Shown here: positions 1 to 11,170 of the stretch, piece after piece
Position numbering within the stretch: position 1 is the stretch's first letter
Layout: every line of letters starts with the position of its first letter
Made by a program: the position numbers and the translations under genes
Origin: Cycas panzhihuaensis
Taxonomy: Eukaryota; Cycadophyta
Direction: 5' to 3'
Length of the DNA stretch: 64,000 nt
NCBI GenBank assembly: GCA_023213395.1
Contig: CM041465.1
Coordinates: 41,237,741 to 41,301,740 of the forward strand
Notes under the pieces: generated by a model
Seen by the model: the letters and a program-made list of their open reading frames with translations, nothing else
Told to the model about the DNA's origin: nothing
Database searches by the model: none

Positions 1-1242
1 TATAGATATATCTATGGTACCATAAATATATCTATATTATGACTATCCTCAACCTAGATTCAAGTCTAATAGTAATTGTTTATTGTTAATTGCTTGTTTA
101 TCAAACTTGACATATAATACCCACCCTAGATTAGGTTGTATCTCCTTTGAGAGGCTGAATAAGCCTCAATCAACTCAAGTTTTGCTTGTTTCTATGCTTG
201 TTTTGCTTATTTCTATGCTTAGTCCCTCAAACCATGAGTAAGTCTCATGGTTTTAGAGGTGGTGGATTTTCCTATATTGTGGGATAAAAACCACCATCTC
301 CTTGCCTCATTGTTCTCTATAATTCCCCCCATTTTCTAAAGGGAAAGGAGATAGTTTGGAGATATAAAGAAGTATGTCATTATACTACCAGATTTCTATT
401 AGACACAAGGAATTTGGGAGTAAGCATCAAGTTACACTTTGAGAAAGCATAAGGAAACCTTGACAAACTATTGAGGAGGCTTGAGGAAGTAGGTTGTAGT
501 AACCATTTGCCTCATCCCTTCAAAGATATAGGTACATCCCTCCTCCCTTTATTTAGGTGTGATTTTCCTCTCTTCATCTTCATCTTTTTTCATGCTACAT
601 ATATGATTGTTTGTGATTATTTACTTGTAATTCATTTAGAGTCTATTTTCTTCTATTTCATCAAGTGTGTTCCCCTTCTTTCCTTATTTCTTATTGTTGA
701 TTGGCTACTTCCAACAAGCTATAAGATTTTTAGGAGGTTTCCTAAGTACATCTTAGAAAACCATTTATATTCAAGGGATGGTTGCCATCTTGAGGCACCT
801 CTCTTCCCATCATATTATATTTGCATCAATGTGTAGTTTTAAAATCTTTTGTTAGCAAAGTTTTTTAATCCTATTTCATGAGTTGGATATAAGGTTAAAA
901 TATTGGTAATTATTTCATAGCTAGCTATCTTCGATTAGGGACTAACTTGTATACAAGAGAAGAAGATATAAGTTTGAAGGTCATTGATCAAGTGCACTCA
1001 CTTGAAAGGAGTTGCAATCATACCCAACATTAACTATGTCTTAAGAAGATAGGTTAGAAATTTATTTGGTTGTAATTTCCTTTATATTTTATGATTTATC
1101 ACTCTTTTTTTGTCATAGGAAACATTCGGCAAGTAGAAACCTTATCAAATTTTTCTCATGGGTGGGTAAGTATTAGCCCACTTTCCTTGCACTTCATGTA
1201 GAGTGTTACAAACTCATAGGCACAAGGATATGTATCTTCAAC
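1..1242 (+). repeat. Array unit 1, R body (first part)
   Basis: This segment aligns by eye with 24290-25530, 39660-40930 and 58450-59710, in the same order and orientation. Shared landmarks are the ATATCTATGGTACC-like start, the paired 'tctatgctt' stretch, the ATGAGTAAGTCTCATGG block, a TATA-like box at 318-324, the leader around 471-830 and splice-like signals near 1117 and 1166. It enters the window already inside the unit, so the unit's left end lies outside. It stops where the chromodomain gypsy begins. I infer LTR/leader sequence of the array element; the repetition itself is directly visible. Confidence 0.85.
318..324 (+). promoter_or_regulatory. TATA-like box, unit 1 (TATAATT)
   Basis: A TATA-like heptamer followed by a C run, at the position where units 2 and 3 have TATAAATCCCC. 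This copy is degraded (TATAATT). Conservation in place and context across four copies suggests a core promoter in the R body. Confidence 0.45.
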
Positions 1243-1538
1243 TCTTAAGAGCCCAACCCTTATCTCTCTTCTTCTTAAATCTTATATTTCTATTCTTGTA
1301 ATTATCCCACATTCATAAGTCTAAGAGTTGGGCAATCTTAATAGCCCTATTTATATGTTTGTAATGTAGGAGTGAGAATCATTTGGAAATATTGTGATCT
1401 TATGTATTGGAGGTGGCCCCCTTGAAGAGGCCTATTAATACATATGATTATGGATTATTTTATACTCTTATATATAATTTTGGCTCTTATGTTACCATAT
1501 GCAATCGGATTTCTCTCTTTTGATTTAAGTTTATTTTA
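1243..1538 (+). repeat. 5' LTR of the chromovirus
   Basis: Aligns with 7026-7319 through shared blocks such as CTTATATTTCTATTCTTGTA, TAATGTAGGAGTGAG, ATCTTATGTATTGGAGG and TTGGCTCTTATGTTACC. Terminal TG/CA are eroded on this copy (ends in TA where the other ends in CA), so edges are good to a few bases. It is followed two bases later by the primer-binding site. Confidence 0.8.
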
Positions 1539-1540
1539 AT

Positions 1541-1552
1541 TAGTATCAGAGC
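1541..1552 (+). other. Primer-binding site (Met-tRNA type, mutated)
   Basis: TAGTATCAGAGC differs from the common plant TGGTATCAGAGC by one G-to-A change. It lies immediately after the 5' LTR, where reverse transcription is primed. Confidence 0.75.
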
Positions 1553-2653
1553 ATTGATTTGGGAGGTGCCATTAAGGGTTTTTAGAGGGTGAATTTGAGA
1601 CGAAATTACTCACCCTATAAATTTTGAGTGGGCCGCACTATAGATTTTAGGGTGAAAGTATGAAAATTATAATAAAATTAATTTTGGCCTACTTTTCTAT
1701 CATTGTATTTTTAGGATAGATCTATAACCTCAACTTTAAAGAGCTATAACTTTGGCTACAGGTATCTAAATGACCTTAATTTTTTTTTAATTCTGTGTGT
1801 TTTTTAATTTACTTTCTAATAGAAGTGGTTTTGAGTTGATATAAGTTCATAGTAAAATGTTATTGACATTTTTCCAATAGGTACTATTATAGTCCCTAGA
1901 ACCCCTAACAATGAATTTCTTAAAAGTGTTATAACTTTTGATCTAGATATTAGAATTCAATTTCATCTAAACTATTGAAATTGTATTTTAGAGGGCATAA
2001 TTTTAATCTATATTTTATATATTTTTCAATTATATTTTTTAGAGAGAAGTAATTTTATCATTTTTTCTTAATAATTTATAGTAGTTTACTTTTTATTCAT
2101 AATCTTTTTAGTTGGTCTAAGCTAGAGACCCTATACTGGGGGTCTATAAATATCACAAGGAACTATTTTAAGCTAAGAACAATATGGTTTTTTTATTTTT
2201 ATGTGAAAGACTAGCAATCACACTCCTGAACCAAGCCTTAGATAGAACTCGACTACAGAATTGAGCCTCCACGTACCTACGAGTATATAGGAGAACCCCT
2301 TAGGTAGGTATTCCTAGTATAGGTAACCATATGAGTGCTATCGATATTTGTAATTTGTAGTATACTAGTAAGTGGTTGGCCCTGGGAAGTTACTCTCTAT
2401 GTACCCTAAAGATGGGGTAGTATGACTGTAGAGTGGAACATTAGCCTCTACAAGTTGATACTATTTATGACTAGGATCAATATATCAAAGGGCCTACAAA
2501 CCAGAAAATCCCAGACCTAGAAGGCCTTACATTATTCGTCTTCATCAGTTTGACTCTAGTGACTAAGCCCTAGTTGGGTTATTTTTGTTAGATACATTTT
2601 TTCTAGATACCTTTTATAAAGTAAACATTCAACTTTGATCCAGTCTTGTAACC
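1553..2653 (+). other. Chromovirus 5' leader, no gene seen
   Basis: About 1.1 kb between primer site and gag. AT-rich, no ORF or motif that I recognise, and no match to other parts of the window. Confidence 0.6.
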
Positions 2654-3600
2654 ATGGCCCCAAAAAATGACCCAATATAGGATGAATATGTCAATGTAAT
2701 TAGGGAGGCCATTCAAGAATAATTAGACTTAAGGATGGATATATTTGAAGGTGAAATTAAAAAAACCCTTCAAAATATTACAAGTCAATTAGGATTACAA
2801 AAATATAATGAGGGATCTTGGAAGGGGAAGGATAAGATAGGGAGTCAAGGTGATCACTATGACCAAGGAGGGATACAATCCAATTATCTCCCTAAAGTGG
2901 AAATTAAGAAATTTAATGGAAAAGATGTTAGGACCTAGGTCAGCCAAATGGAACAATTTTTTAGTCTTCACTAAGTACCATATGATAAAAAAATCATCTT
3001 AGCTTCTTTACATATGGAATCAGAACCCTTCTAGTGGTGCCAATGGATAAAAAAGAAGTGTGAAGGAATATCATATAAGTGGGAAAATTTTGTTGAGGAT
3101 CTTTTAGTGTAATTTGATAATATTGGGGATGATGACTATTTTAGTTAGTTGGATAAACTAAAACAAGAAGGAACAGTATTAGAATACACCACCGAATACC
3201 AAAAATTAGCCACCCTAGTTGATGATCTCAACAATGAAAATTTGCTTGAACTCTATATTAGGGGTTTAAAAGAAGATATATGATATGAATTACACTTACT
3301 GAAATCAAGTATCCTAATAGAAGTAATCATAGTAGCTTAATAAATTGAAGCTAGAAATAGGGCTACCCAAAACTATAATAGGATGGGGGAGGAAAAAAGA
3401 AGTCTATACATTTCTAAAACATGAAGGATAACAGCTAACAAAATTGATGAGAAAAGGCTAAAGGGTATTTATTTTTGATGCAATGAGAAGTGGAATAAAG
3501 ATCATAAATGTTCTAAAAGATAACTATTCATCATTGAAGATACACAAAAAGAAGATCTAGAAGAAACCATTGTATAAGATGACACTGCTCCTGAACCACT
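2654..3600 (+). pseudogene. gag pseudogene of the chromovirus
   Basis: Begins at an ATG at 2654 (MAPKNDP...) and reads as a capsid-type protein with many stops. The only longer open piece is 2735-2938, ending just after the KVEIKKFNGKD motif that begins the retrotransposon gag domain. Further blocks in frame include EYTTEYQKLATLVDD and LYIRGLKEDI, typical of the gag helical core. A zinc-knuckle remnant near 3465-3515 keeps C-x4-W-x3-H-x-C spacing but its first Cys position is occupied by a stop. In the family gag forms the virus-like particle. It is non-functional here. Confidence 0.8.
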
Positions 3601-4290
3601 AGACATTGAAAAAGGGAACACAACGATAATATTTGTCCATGCTTTAGCAGGGATTGTAGCTCCACAGACCTTGAAGATTATAGGATACATCAAGAAAAAA
3701 AGGGTAGTCATCTTAATTAATTTGGGAAGCATACATAATTTTATCAATAGGAAACTTATAGAATAATTAAATTATTTTCCTTATCTGGTTAAGAATTTCC
3801 AAGTTATGGTTGCCAATGGTGGTACATTAGCCTATGGAGGTAAATGTCATAATATTAAAATGACTATGGGAGATTACTAATTGGCTTCCTCAATGTATGT
3901 TATTCCAGTGCGAGGAGTCATTGTGGTTTTGGGAGTACAATGGCTAAAAATATTAAGTACTTTTCAACTTAACTTGTAGGAATTATTCATCTATTTTAAC
4001 TTAGGAGGGTAATAGTACCAACTCAATGGAATTATCCCACCTCCATCATAGGTCATCAGTTCACATAGTATAGAGAATCTTTTAAGAAAAAGAGGAATAA
4101 GACTTATAGCTAGATGTTATACATTAGAAGGGCATGAATTAGTAAAAAATGAAGATCTTCGTAAGGATAATAGCCTAACACCTGAATTGCAAGAAATGTT
4201 AGTCAAACATAGTAAGGTTTTCAAAGACATTCTTAAGGGACTTCCTCTAGAAAGGAAACAAGATCATGCCATTGAACTCATTGTTAGTAG
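3601..4290 (+). pseudogene. Retroviral-type aspartic protease region, degenerate
   Basis: Follows gag in the gypsy order. The active-site loop, normally D-S/T-G followed by a hydrophobic/His-Asn stretch, reads here as INLGSIHNFI near 3713-3745, so the catalytic Asp-Ser-Gly is replaced by Asn-Leu-Gly. Downstream a VANGG...CHNI block and VLGVQWLK (near 3930) fit the C-terminal half of the protease fold. Several in-frame stops are present. Family role: cleavage of the polyprotein. Confidence 0.75.
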
Positions 4291-5060
4291 AAATCCACCT
4301 AGCATCTGACCTTATAGATATCCTTATCAATAGAAGAATGAAATTAAAAAATTGGTGTATAAACTTCTTGAAGCTAAGGCCATTAGGAAAAATAAAAGCA
4401 CATTTTTGGCACCAATAATATTGGTAAAAAAGAAGGATGGGTCCTTTTATATGTGTATGGATTATTAGGAATTAAATAAAATTACTATTAAAGATAAATT
4501 TTCTATACCAGTGATTGATGAGTTGTGAGATGAATTAAATGAAGCAACCCTTTTTACCACCATGGATTTAAAATATGGATATCACCAAATTAGAATCAAG
4601 GCTATCGATGCTCACAAAACAACTTTTCACACCCATGAAGGCCACTATGAATTCCTAGTCATGCCTTTTGGCTTAACCAATGCATTGGCCATATTACAAG
4701 GGCTCATGAATAAAATCTTTTGACCTTATCTAAGGAAGTTTATCTTAGTGTTCTTTGATAACATCTTAGTATATAGCCAAACAAAGGAAGAACATCTTTA
4801 ACATGTTGATAAGGCTTTGCAATTATTAGATGACAATAAACTCTTTGCAAATAGATCAAAATATAACTTTGGAAGGCATGAAGTGGAGTACTTAGGGCAC
4901 ATCATCTCACAAGAAGGCGTCAAGGTCAATCCAAGGAAGATTGAAGCCATAGTAAATTGGCCATAGCCCAAAAACATCAAAGGGCTACATGGATTCCTAG
5001 GTTTAATAGGGTACTACCTAAAAATTGTTAAAGGGTATGCTAAGATTATAGCATCCTTGA
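4291..5060 (+). pseudogene. Reverse transcriptase domain, degenerate
   Basis: Readable through stops as a Ty3/gypsy RT: AIRKNKSTFLAPIILVKKKDG, MDY-stop-[45 protein letters not shown] and the catalytic box. The catalytic motif, usually Y/F-x-D-D, reads FFDN near 4750-4762, so one catalytic Asp is lost. KLFANRSKYNFG and VEYLGHIISQEGVKV close the domain. The stop in MDY-stop-ELN replaces the family's Arg. The enzyme is certainly inactive. Confidence 0.9.
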
Positions 5061-5600
5061 CACAATTATTAAAGAAGGATTTATTCATATGGATAAATGC
5101 CGCTACTGAAGCCTTTGAGAGCCTTAAGGTATCCATGACTACCACACTAGTTTTAGCAACTCATGACTTCACTAAAACATTTATCATTAAATGTGATGCC
5201 TTAGGATAAGGTATTGGAGTAGTCCTCATGTAAGAAGGGAGGCCCATAGCCTTTGAAAGTCAAAAATTAAAGACCAGGGACTTAGTCAAGTCTACATATG
5301 AAAAAGAGATGATGGCAATCCTACAATAAACTCAAAAATGGCACTAATATTTACTTATAAACCATTTCAAAGTAAAGATAGACCACAAAATCTTGAAGTA
5401 TTTCCTAGACCAAAGGGTAGATTCTGAGGACTAATAAAAATGGGTCTCTAAAATATAAGGTTTTAATTTTAAAATCATATATAAAAAAGGGAAGGAAAAT
5501 ATAGTAGCTAATGCTCTATCACAAAAGGAAGGAGATTCTATATTATATGCATTAACAATAGTTACCCCTTCATGGATTGAGGAGGTAAGGGAAGAGTAGA
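5061..5600 (+). pseudogene. RNase H domain, degenerate
   Basis: Directly after RT without a break: WINAATEAFESLKVSM, then FIIKCDALG-stop-GIGVVLM and GRPIAFESQKL, the pattern of the gypsy RNase H core, with the acidic D of CDA retained near 5190. KIDHKILKYFLDQR and KKGKENIVANALSQ follow, as in the family (normally ...VADALSR). Multiple stops. Confidence 0.85.
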
Positions 5601-5659
5601 GAAAGGATACCAAGATAAAGCAATTAATATAGGATCTATAGGTTAATCAAGATAATCAT

Positions 5660-6640
5660 AAAAGTTTTTCATGGATAGCAAACATCATGTGGTATAAAAA
5701 TAGAATATATCTTAGTCTTGATTCCAAGATTAAGGAGAAGATATTGCATGATGTACATATCTCTCCAATAGTAGGATATTCTAGATTCTTAAAGACTTAC
5801 TAATGGATTAAACAATTCTTCTATTAGAATGGGCTTAAGCAAGATACTAAAAAATGGGTTGTAGCTTGCAAAGTGTGCCAACGACAAAAGGGTGAAATGA
5901 GCAAGATTCCTAGTCTATTGCATCCACTCCCTATACCAAATCAAAGATGGGAAGAAATATCCATAGACTTCATCATAAGATTGCCAAAATTAGATGGATG
6001 GGATGCCATCCTTGTAGTTGTTGATAGATTAACAAAGTATTCTCATTCTTGTGGAATATAGTCTGCTTATAAGAAAAAATAAATTGCCAAGATTTTCTTA
6101 TAAGAGATACATCAACTCCATGGAATGCCTAAGAAGATTATTAGTGATAAAGACCCAAAGTTCACAAGCATTTTCTAGACTTAACTCTTCCAAGCTTTAG
6201 GTACCAAGTTAACAATGAGCACAACATACCACCCACAAATAATAGATAAATAGAGGTGGTTAACAAATGTTTAAAATGATATCTATGATGCTAAGTGTCA
6301 GATAAATAAAATCAATGGCATCATTGGATTCCCATGGCAAAATAATGGTATAGTACTACTTACCATATGGTAATAAAAATAACTCCCTTCTAGGAATTAT
6401 ATGGGTATGAACCACCATCTATTAAGAACTATGCCATAGAGAATTCTAGAGTTTAAGTAGTGGAGGAGCATCTACAACAAATCGTAGAGACACTCAAGAT
6501 ATTGAAGGAAAACCTTAACTTGGCTCATAACCAAATGAAACAACAAGTAGATAAATGAAGACGTGAATGAGAGTTTCAAGTAGGAGATTGGGTTTACTTA
6601 CGCTTGTAACCATACAAGCAAACTTCACTTAAAAGATAGG
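5660..6640 (+). pseudogene. Integrase, degenerate and frameshifted
   Basis: The zinc-binding HHCC module is visible: histidines in HDVHISP near 5750 and the two cysteines of ACKVCQRQKGE near 5866-5880. The catalytic core begins WEEISIDFI (first Asp near 5970) with the second Asp in ISDKDPKFTS (near 6137-6165). The third acidic residue would sit after TTYHPQ (near 6220), but the frame is shifted there: Glu-Val-Val-Asn-Lys-Cys continues in another frame. An open piece, 5873-6061, covers the Cys pair and first Asp. Family role: insertion of cDNA into the genome. Confidence 0.85.
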
Positions 6641-6689
6641 GTAAACACAAGTTGGAGCCAAGGTTTTATGGGCCTTATAAAATCTTTAA

Positions 6690-7000
6690 ATGAGTGGGGG
6701 AAGTGGCTTATGCCTTGGAGTTACCTATAACAATTAAAATCCATAATGTTTTCCATGTATCTTATCTTAAAAGGGCAATTGGATAGCAAGTGCAGGCATA
6801 AACAAAATTGCCAATATTGGATAATGAAGGATGGCTTCAACTGATACCTAAATGAATTTTGGAGGAAAGGGTTTGGCATTTGCAGTCTCAAGACATCAAA
6901 GAGTATCTCATCAAATAGAAGTAGTTGCCACATGATGATTCAACTTGGAAAAGTGAGCAATTTATTCAAGAGTATCCAAGACTAGTCAAGCTTTGAGGGC
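6690..7000 (+). pseudogene. Integrase C-terminus with chromodomain
   Basis: The C-terminal linker KIHNVFHVSYLKRAIG (from about 6735) is followed by ILEERVWHLQ and IKEYLIK-stop-K, then LPHDDSTWKSEQFI (to about 6970). This is the usual chromodomain shape of plant chromoviruses, E.R.......EYL.KWKGLP..D.TWE, with both linker tryptophans converted to stops. In chromoviruses this module is thought to direct integration to heterochromatin. Its presence places the element in the chromovirus branch of Ty3/gypsy. Confidence 0.85.
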
Positions 7001-7025
7001 AAAGCTTTTCAAAAGGGGGGGAACT

Positions 7026-7319
7026 TATTAAGAACCCAAACCTTATCTCTCTTTTTCTCAAATCTTATATTTCTATTCTTGTAATTATCCCACATTCATA
7101 AGTCTAAGAGACGTGCAATCTTAATAGCCCTATATATGTATGTAATGTAGGAGTGAGGATCATCTAAAAGCATTATGATCTTATGTATTGGAGGTTTCCC
7201 CCTTAAAGAGACCCATCGATACATGTGATTATGAATACTTTTATACTCTTATATGTAATTTTGGCTCTTGTGTTACCATATGCAATTGGATTTCTCTCTT
7301 TTGATCCACGTTCATTTCA
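7026..7319 (+). repeat. 3' LTR of the chromovirus
   Basis: Preceded by a polypurine tract (7011-7021) that primes plus-strand synthesis in this class. Aligns along its whole length with 1243-1538. Ends in CA at 7318-7319. Confidence 0.8.
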
Positions 7320-8501
7320 GTATTAGCTTGCTTTCCTTGCACTTCATGTAGAGTGTTATGAAGTAGAAGAGAAAGAAATATTAAAAAAGAAGAAGAAGAA
7401 GAAAGAAAAAGAAAAAGCCTCTGTAGTTTCGCACGTTCCTTTTTCTCCCTTGTTCAATTTCTTTAAAAATAAGAAAAAAAGAAAAAAAAGAAAAAGAAAA
7501 GAAAGGAAATATAAAGAGAGAGGAAGAAAAGAGAGAGATAAGGAACATGAAAGTGAAAAAGAAATTTGCTTTAGTATTCTAGTTTCCCTTCATTCTCTCT
7601 TCCCTTTTATCCTCTTTTTTATTCAAAAGAAAAAAGGAAAAAGGTATTTGATTACTTCTCATTGTATTTTAATTTAATTACATTCTTACACTACTTTTAG
7701 AATAAGGGTTGGGAATGTTAGAGTGCATCCTAAGAAAAGATAACCTGATGGGTGAGCAAGGATTGTATTCATGCAAGTCCTAAATCTGTAAAGGAGAAAT
7801 AGAAACCCATTAGGGCAAAACTAAAGCATCATATTAAAATATAAAGAGCATATAGAGGCATTAGAAGTATATAGTGTGTTTCTTTGGCTAATGTATTTCC
7901 TTCACACATAAACCTTGTAAGGAGACATTCCTCATTACATGCCTATTCAGATGCCTTTGGTATAGCCGTATAGGGAAACAGCCTAACAACCTTCTTTTAG
8001 TATGTTCTAACAAAGCGCATGGGTTCCCTTTAAGGAGTGCCTTGAGATTTGTTGCATGAGTGTAAACCCACACCCTAGGTTCATCAATGCTCCACCACAA
8101 CTATCTTAGATTACATCCTTTAGGTGCATTTCATTAGCAACCATACTACAGACTCATTAGTAGGAAGGCCAGGTAAATATCCTAGACATCCCACCATCCT
8201 TCTTTCACAATCTAAATAGTTAGGGTGTCTTGGGTTTCCATTGATGACATTCCTACTCCCACCTTATTTTTATCATTCCATAGGTGAGTAGAAAACCCAT
8301 GAATATGTTGCATATCATGTTATTTACACAATTTACCTCCTTTAGAAATTCCAACCACGTACACCCCCATCGAATCAAGTGACTAAGAGTTACCAATAGA
8401 AGGTTATCCTTCAGATTGGGCACATGACATATATGCCCATTATTGGCCCTAAATGGAGGCCTTATACTCGTTTAAGGACCCCACCCATGGGGAAGGGTAG
8501 C
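7320..8501 (+). repeat. Array unit 1, R body end and start of internal region
   Basis: Continues the array unit after the chromovirus. It begins with a second copy of about 38 bp also present at 1171-1208, then jumps to the purine-rich tract. From 7720 it matches 25930-26740, 41340-41600 plus 49230-49735, and 60080-60505, including CTTAGATTACATCCTTTAGG near 8102 and ACCCCACCCATGGGG near 8480. No coding potential I trust. Confidence 0.8.
7363..7640 (+). repeat. Strand-asymmetric purine then pyrimidine tract, unit 1
   Basis: A run of A/G-only sequence (GAAGAAGAAGAAAG, AAAAAGAAAAAAAAGAAAAAG and similar) is interrupted and followed by T/C-rich blocks (TTCCCTTCATTCTCTCTTCCC). The same layout recurs in units 2, 3 and 4. 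ORFs here are low-complexity Lys/Arg/Glu strings and not genes. Confidence 0.8.
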
Positions 8502-8623
8502 TGATCCATTTTAGGATCTTTAATTTCATAATACTCTTCAAAATGCCTTGTTATATTTATTTTTCATATTTGTAACCTTCATTTAGTAGAAACTTCCCAT
8601 TGAGATTCTTAAAAATATAAAAT

Positions 8624-8735
8624 AAGTACAACCAAGTGGACTACAAGTACAACCAAGTGGACTACAAGTGCAACTAAGATGACTACAAGTGCAACCAATA
8701 CAACTTGAAGTGCAACTAATATGCAACCAGTGCAT
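8624..8735 (+). repeat. 21-bp minisatellite inside the 5' LTR
   Basis: Four to five tandem copies of a 21-bp unit of the form AAGTGCAACCAAGTGGACTAC, with unit starts at 8624, 8645, 8666, 8687 and 8708, decaying rightward into AAGTGCAACTAATATGCAACC. The same array is present in the 3' LTR with more copies. Confidence 0.9.
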
Positions 8736-9058
8736 CCTAAAGTGCAACCCAGTGCGAAAAAATGGAAAAATGGCTACAATTTTGACAGGGAAAAAGGAGT
8801 CCATTTCATATGAAATTTTAGAAGGACATTTTTATATGTGTCTTCTATGCAATAGAAGAAAGAAAACCCTTGAATAAATATATTTAAGTCAGTTTTTCAA
8901 CCATTCAATAGTTTGTTAAAAAACTAAAATGGGAAAATCGTTTAGAAAGAAAATCTACACATCAGGGTTTTAAAACAACGAGATTTCTTCAAGGAAGAGG
9001 AAGATGGATACCCAACAATGGAAAACATAGCAAGAGGAGTAAAACTCATGAGAAGATA

Positions 9059-9262
9059 ATGCCAAAAAGCTTTCTAAAGAAGAAGAACAACTCCAAGATT
9101 AAAGACCACGTAGTAGAAAAAGAAGTGCAAGAAGAAACAGATAGAAGGAGCAAGGGAAAAATACCCAGATTTGTTCATGGGGACATTGAAGGAGCCCAAG
9201 AAGGCTTAGTTATAGCCAAAGGAAGAATAAAAACTAGTCGTAGTAGTCCAAGAGAGATGTAA
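9059..9262 (+). other. Small ORF within the 5' LTR (67 codons)
   Basis: Reads MPKSFLKKKNNSKIKD... and is rich in Lys, Glu and Arg. A related reading frame exists in the 3' LTR from 13372 (MPKGFPKKKNGSKIKD...). LTRs of one element are identical at insertion, so sharing does not by itself show selection. I do not recognise the product. It may be transcribed leader sequence. Confidence 0.3.
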
Positions 9263-9529
9263 GTGGAAATCTTCTCCAAGAAAAGGGTTTTTGGTTGAAC
9301 GACAACCAAAACTTCTCACGCAGTTTGTTGGTAATGATTCCAAAGAGTGTGTAGTAGCCCAAAATACACCCAACACTCATTTATTATCTCCCAACTTACC
9401 ATAGCAGTCCTATGCATGCTCAATAGAGAACAAACATAAGGAATTTTATAACATTATTATAAATTTATTCTGAATTTATTTCAATTAGACTAAATCTTTA
9501 CTTTTCCTTTTAAATTCAAATTAAATATT

Positions 9530-9541
9530 TGGTATCAGAGC
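9530..9541 (+). other. Primer-binding site (TGGTATCAGAGC)
   Basis: Perfect match to the standard plant retrotransposon site complementary to the 3' end of initiator Met-tRNA. It sits about three bases after the LTR. Confidence 0.9.
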
Positions 9542-9708
9542 TAGATTTTCTTGAAACCCTTGGGAATTTAGGGATTTTTAAAGAAAAAAAAGAAAACCTT
9601 CTTTGCTTTAGCTATGAAAAAGTTTTTATGAAAACTAGGTTTCAGTATTTGTTGACTAGTGAACCTTTAATCGAGTCGCTTAAAAGAGAGCATAGATAAC
9701 AAAGGAAG

Positions 9709-10660
9709 ATGGTTGAGTTAGAGCAAAAGATGGAGGAAAGGTTTGTGAAGATGGAGAAAAACCTCGATAGACAAAACCATCTTCTGGCACAACTAGTCTC
9801 TCAACAAGTTGGAACTTCTTCAATAGCCAAAGGCATAAAGAAGGAAGAAGATGAACTGATGAAAGAGGAAATAAATGAAGAGCTGGTAGAAGACCAACAA
9901 AAAGAGGAATAAGATAAAAATCCATTAGTAATAACACATCCATTCAAGGTAGAGGCAAAACTTGAATTGCCCATCTATGATGGAACCTTAGATGCCAAAA
10001 AGTTAGATGGTTAGTTGGACTAACTAGAAAACATATTTTTCAATTTATGGGTATAAAAACTAGCAAAAAATTACTTTTTCTAGGTTAAAATTATCTAAGC
10101 ATGCATTAGTTTGATAGAATTTATATCTTAAACCTCATAATATAAATGAAATTAGCTGGAAGCAATATAAAATCCTCAGAAAGAAGTAATTCTATCCTAT
10201 TGGGTATGAAGAGCAATAGAGGATTAAATGGCAATATTACAGACATGAAAAAGGCCAAAATGTCCAAGACTATACAACAGAATTTCAAAAGAAAGTTGTT
10301 ATATTGGGCATCTCTTTACTAGGTAAAGACATCATGCTGATGTATATTGGATGGATGCACCAACATATTCAACAAGAATTTCAATTATTTAAAGTTAAAT
10401 TACTCAATGAAGCCAACAAGAAGGCAATTACCATAGAAAAGAGGAACAAGAAGGTTTTTGCTAAGAGAAAAAGGTTTGCACCTCAAGAAGGTAGCAACAA
10501 ACCTACCCAAGGAAAGAAGTTTTTAAATAAACTTGGACAACAATCGATTGGGGATTTTGACAAGAAGAAACAAGCCAATGCCACATAAATCAAAGTCAAT
10601 TGTATACATTGCAAGTGAGCAGGTCACAACATAGAAGATTGTTGGTTCTTACACCTAGAG
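9709..10660 (+). pseudogene. gag pseudogene of the deleted gypsy
   Basis: The ATG at 9709 opens a coiled-coil-like N-terminus (MVELEQKMEERFVKMEKNLD) that runs to 9912, followed by a broken capsid region with LPIYDGTLDAKKLD near 9967. The C-terminal part is open at 10304-10588 (helical, basic, ending QGKKFLNKLGQQ). A CCHC zinc knuckle, CIHCK-stop-AGHNIEDC, lies near 10598-10640 with one internal stop. This order (coiled coil, capsid, basic linker, knuckle) is the gypsy gag layout. Frameshifts and stops make it non-functional. Confidence 0.8.
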
Positions 10661-10854
10661 AAACGACCCAAGAATAAGGGAAAAGGTAAATCTAAAATTA
10701 AAGGTAAAGATTTACTTAACTCTATAGGTGATAAAGATGTTTATGGCATTAAAGGAGCCAATGAGAAGTTGATGCTCATGGTTAATGCAGAGCCTAAAAA
10801 CAACCATCAACAAGTTGATCCAAAGGTTAGAAAGGAGCTCTTCATGGTAAGAAT

Positions 10855-11170
10855 CTAAGTAAAGCAAAGTATGGTTGATGTCATCTTTGATGGAGGAAGC
10901 CAAAAGAATTTAATATTAAAGGCATTGGTAAAGAAGTTAGGATTAAAAATGCATGCACATCCAAAACCATATCCTCGTAGATGGCTACAAAATAATTCAA
11001 AGTTACAGGTTACTCACCAATATAAGTTCAAATTTGTAATTTCTAAAAAGTTCATTGATGAAGTTGAATGTGAGGTAGTTCTGTTGGTTGTTTGTCAAGT
11101 TGTGTTTGGCAGCCCAAATCTCTATGATAGAGATGGAGCTCATCATAGGAGGGTGAGAAAGATTTGACTC
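10855..11170 (+). pseudogene. Aspartic protease domain
   Basis: An open stretch (10871-11167) reads MVDVIFDGGSQKNLI, where the family has D-S-G-S-Q-x-N-L-I, so the catalytic Asp is kept but Ser is Gly. LVKKLGLKMHAHPKPYP, KFKFVISKKFIDEVECEVV and VCQVVFGSPNLYDRD follow the normal gypsy protease outline through about residue 90. The second-domain Cys/Val/Phe-Gly-Ser-Pro motif is intact. It is the best preserved part of this element. Confidence 0.85.

Larger units (their letters stand above)
1243..7319 (+). mobile_element. Degenerate Ty3/gypsy chromovirus inserted in unit 1
   Basis: A full-length but dead LTR retrotransposon of about 6.1 kb. It has two related ~295-bp LTRs, a mutated Met-tRNA primer site (TAGTATCAGAGC, 1541), a gag with zinc-knuckle remnant, then protease, RT, RNase H, integrase and a C-terminal chromodomain, which is the gypsy domain order. 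The chromodomain marks a chromovirus. A purine tract (AAAAGGGGGGG, 7011-7021) precedes the 3' LTR. Flanks on both sides match the array unit, so it inserted into unit 1. The flanks overlap by about 38 bp instead of showing a simple 5-bp target duplication (see findings). Confidence 0.9.
8502..9526 (+). repeat. 5' LTR of the deleted gypsy
   Basis: Starts TGATCC and aligns with 12785-13868 through TTTAATTTCATAATACTCTTC, TGTAACCTTCATTTAGTAGA, the 21-bp minisatellite, AGAAGAAAGAAAACC and a small ORF. The 3' edge lies a few bases before the primer site at 9530. It is about 60 bp shorter than the other LTR, roughly the difference in minisatellite copies. Confidence 0.85.

Noticed and set aside
471-836. 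121-codon ORF in the unit 1 R body
   Set aside because: Not open in the matching parts of units 2, 3 and 4, and no recognisable protein features. Probably chance in the leader.
7450-7677. Lys/Arg/Glu-rich ORF
   Set aside because: Generated by the purine tract; low complexity.
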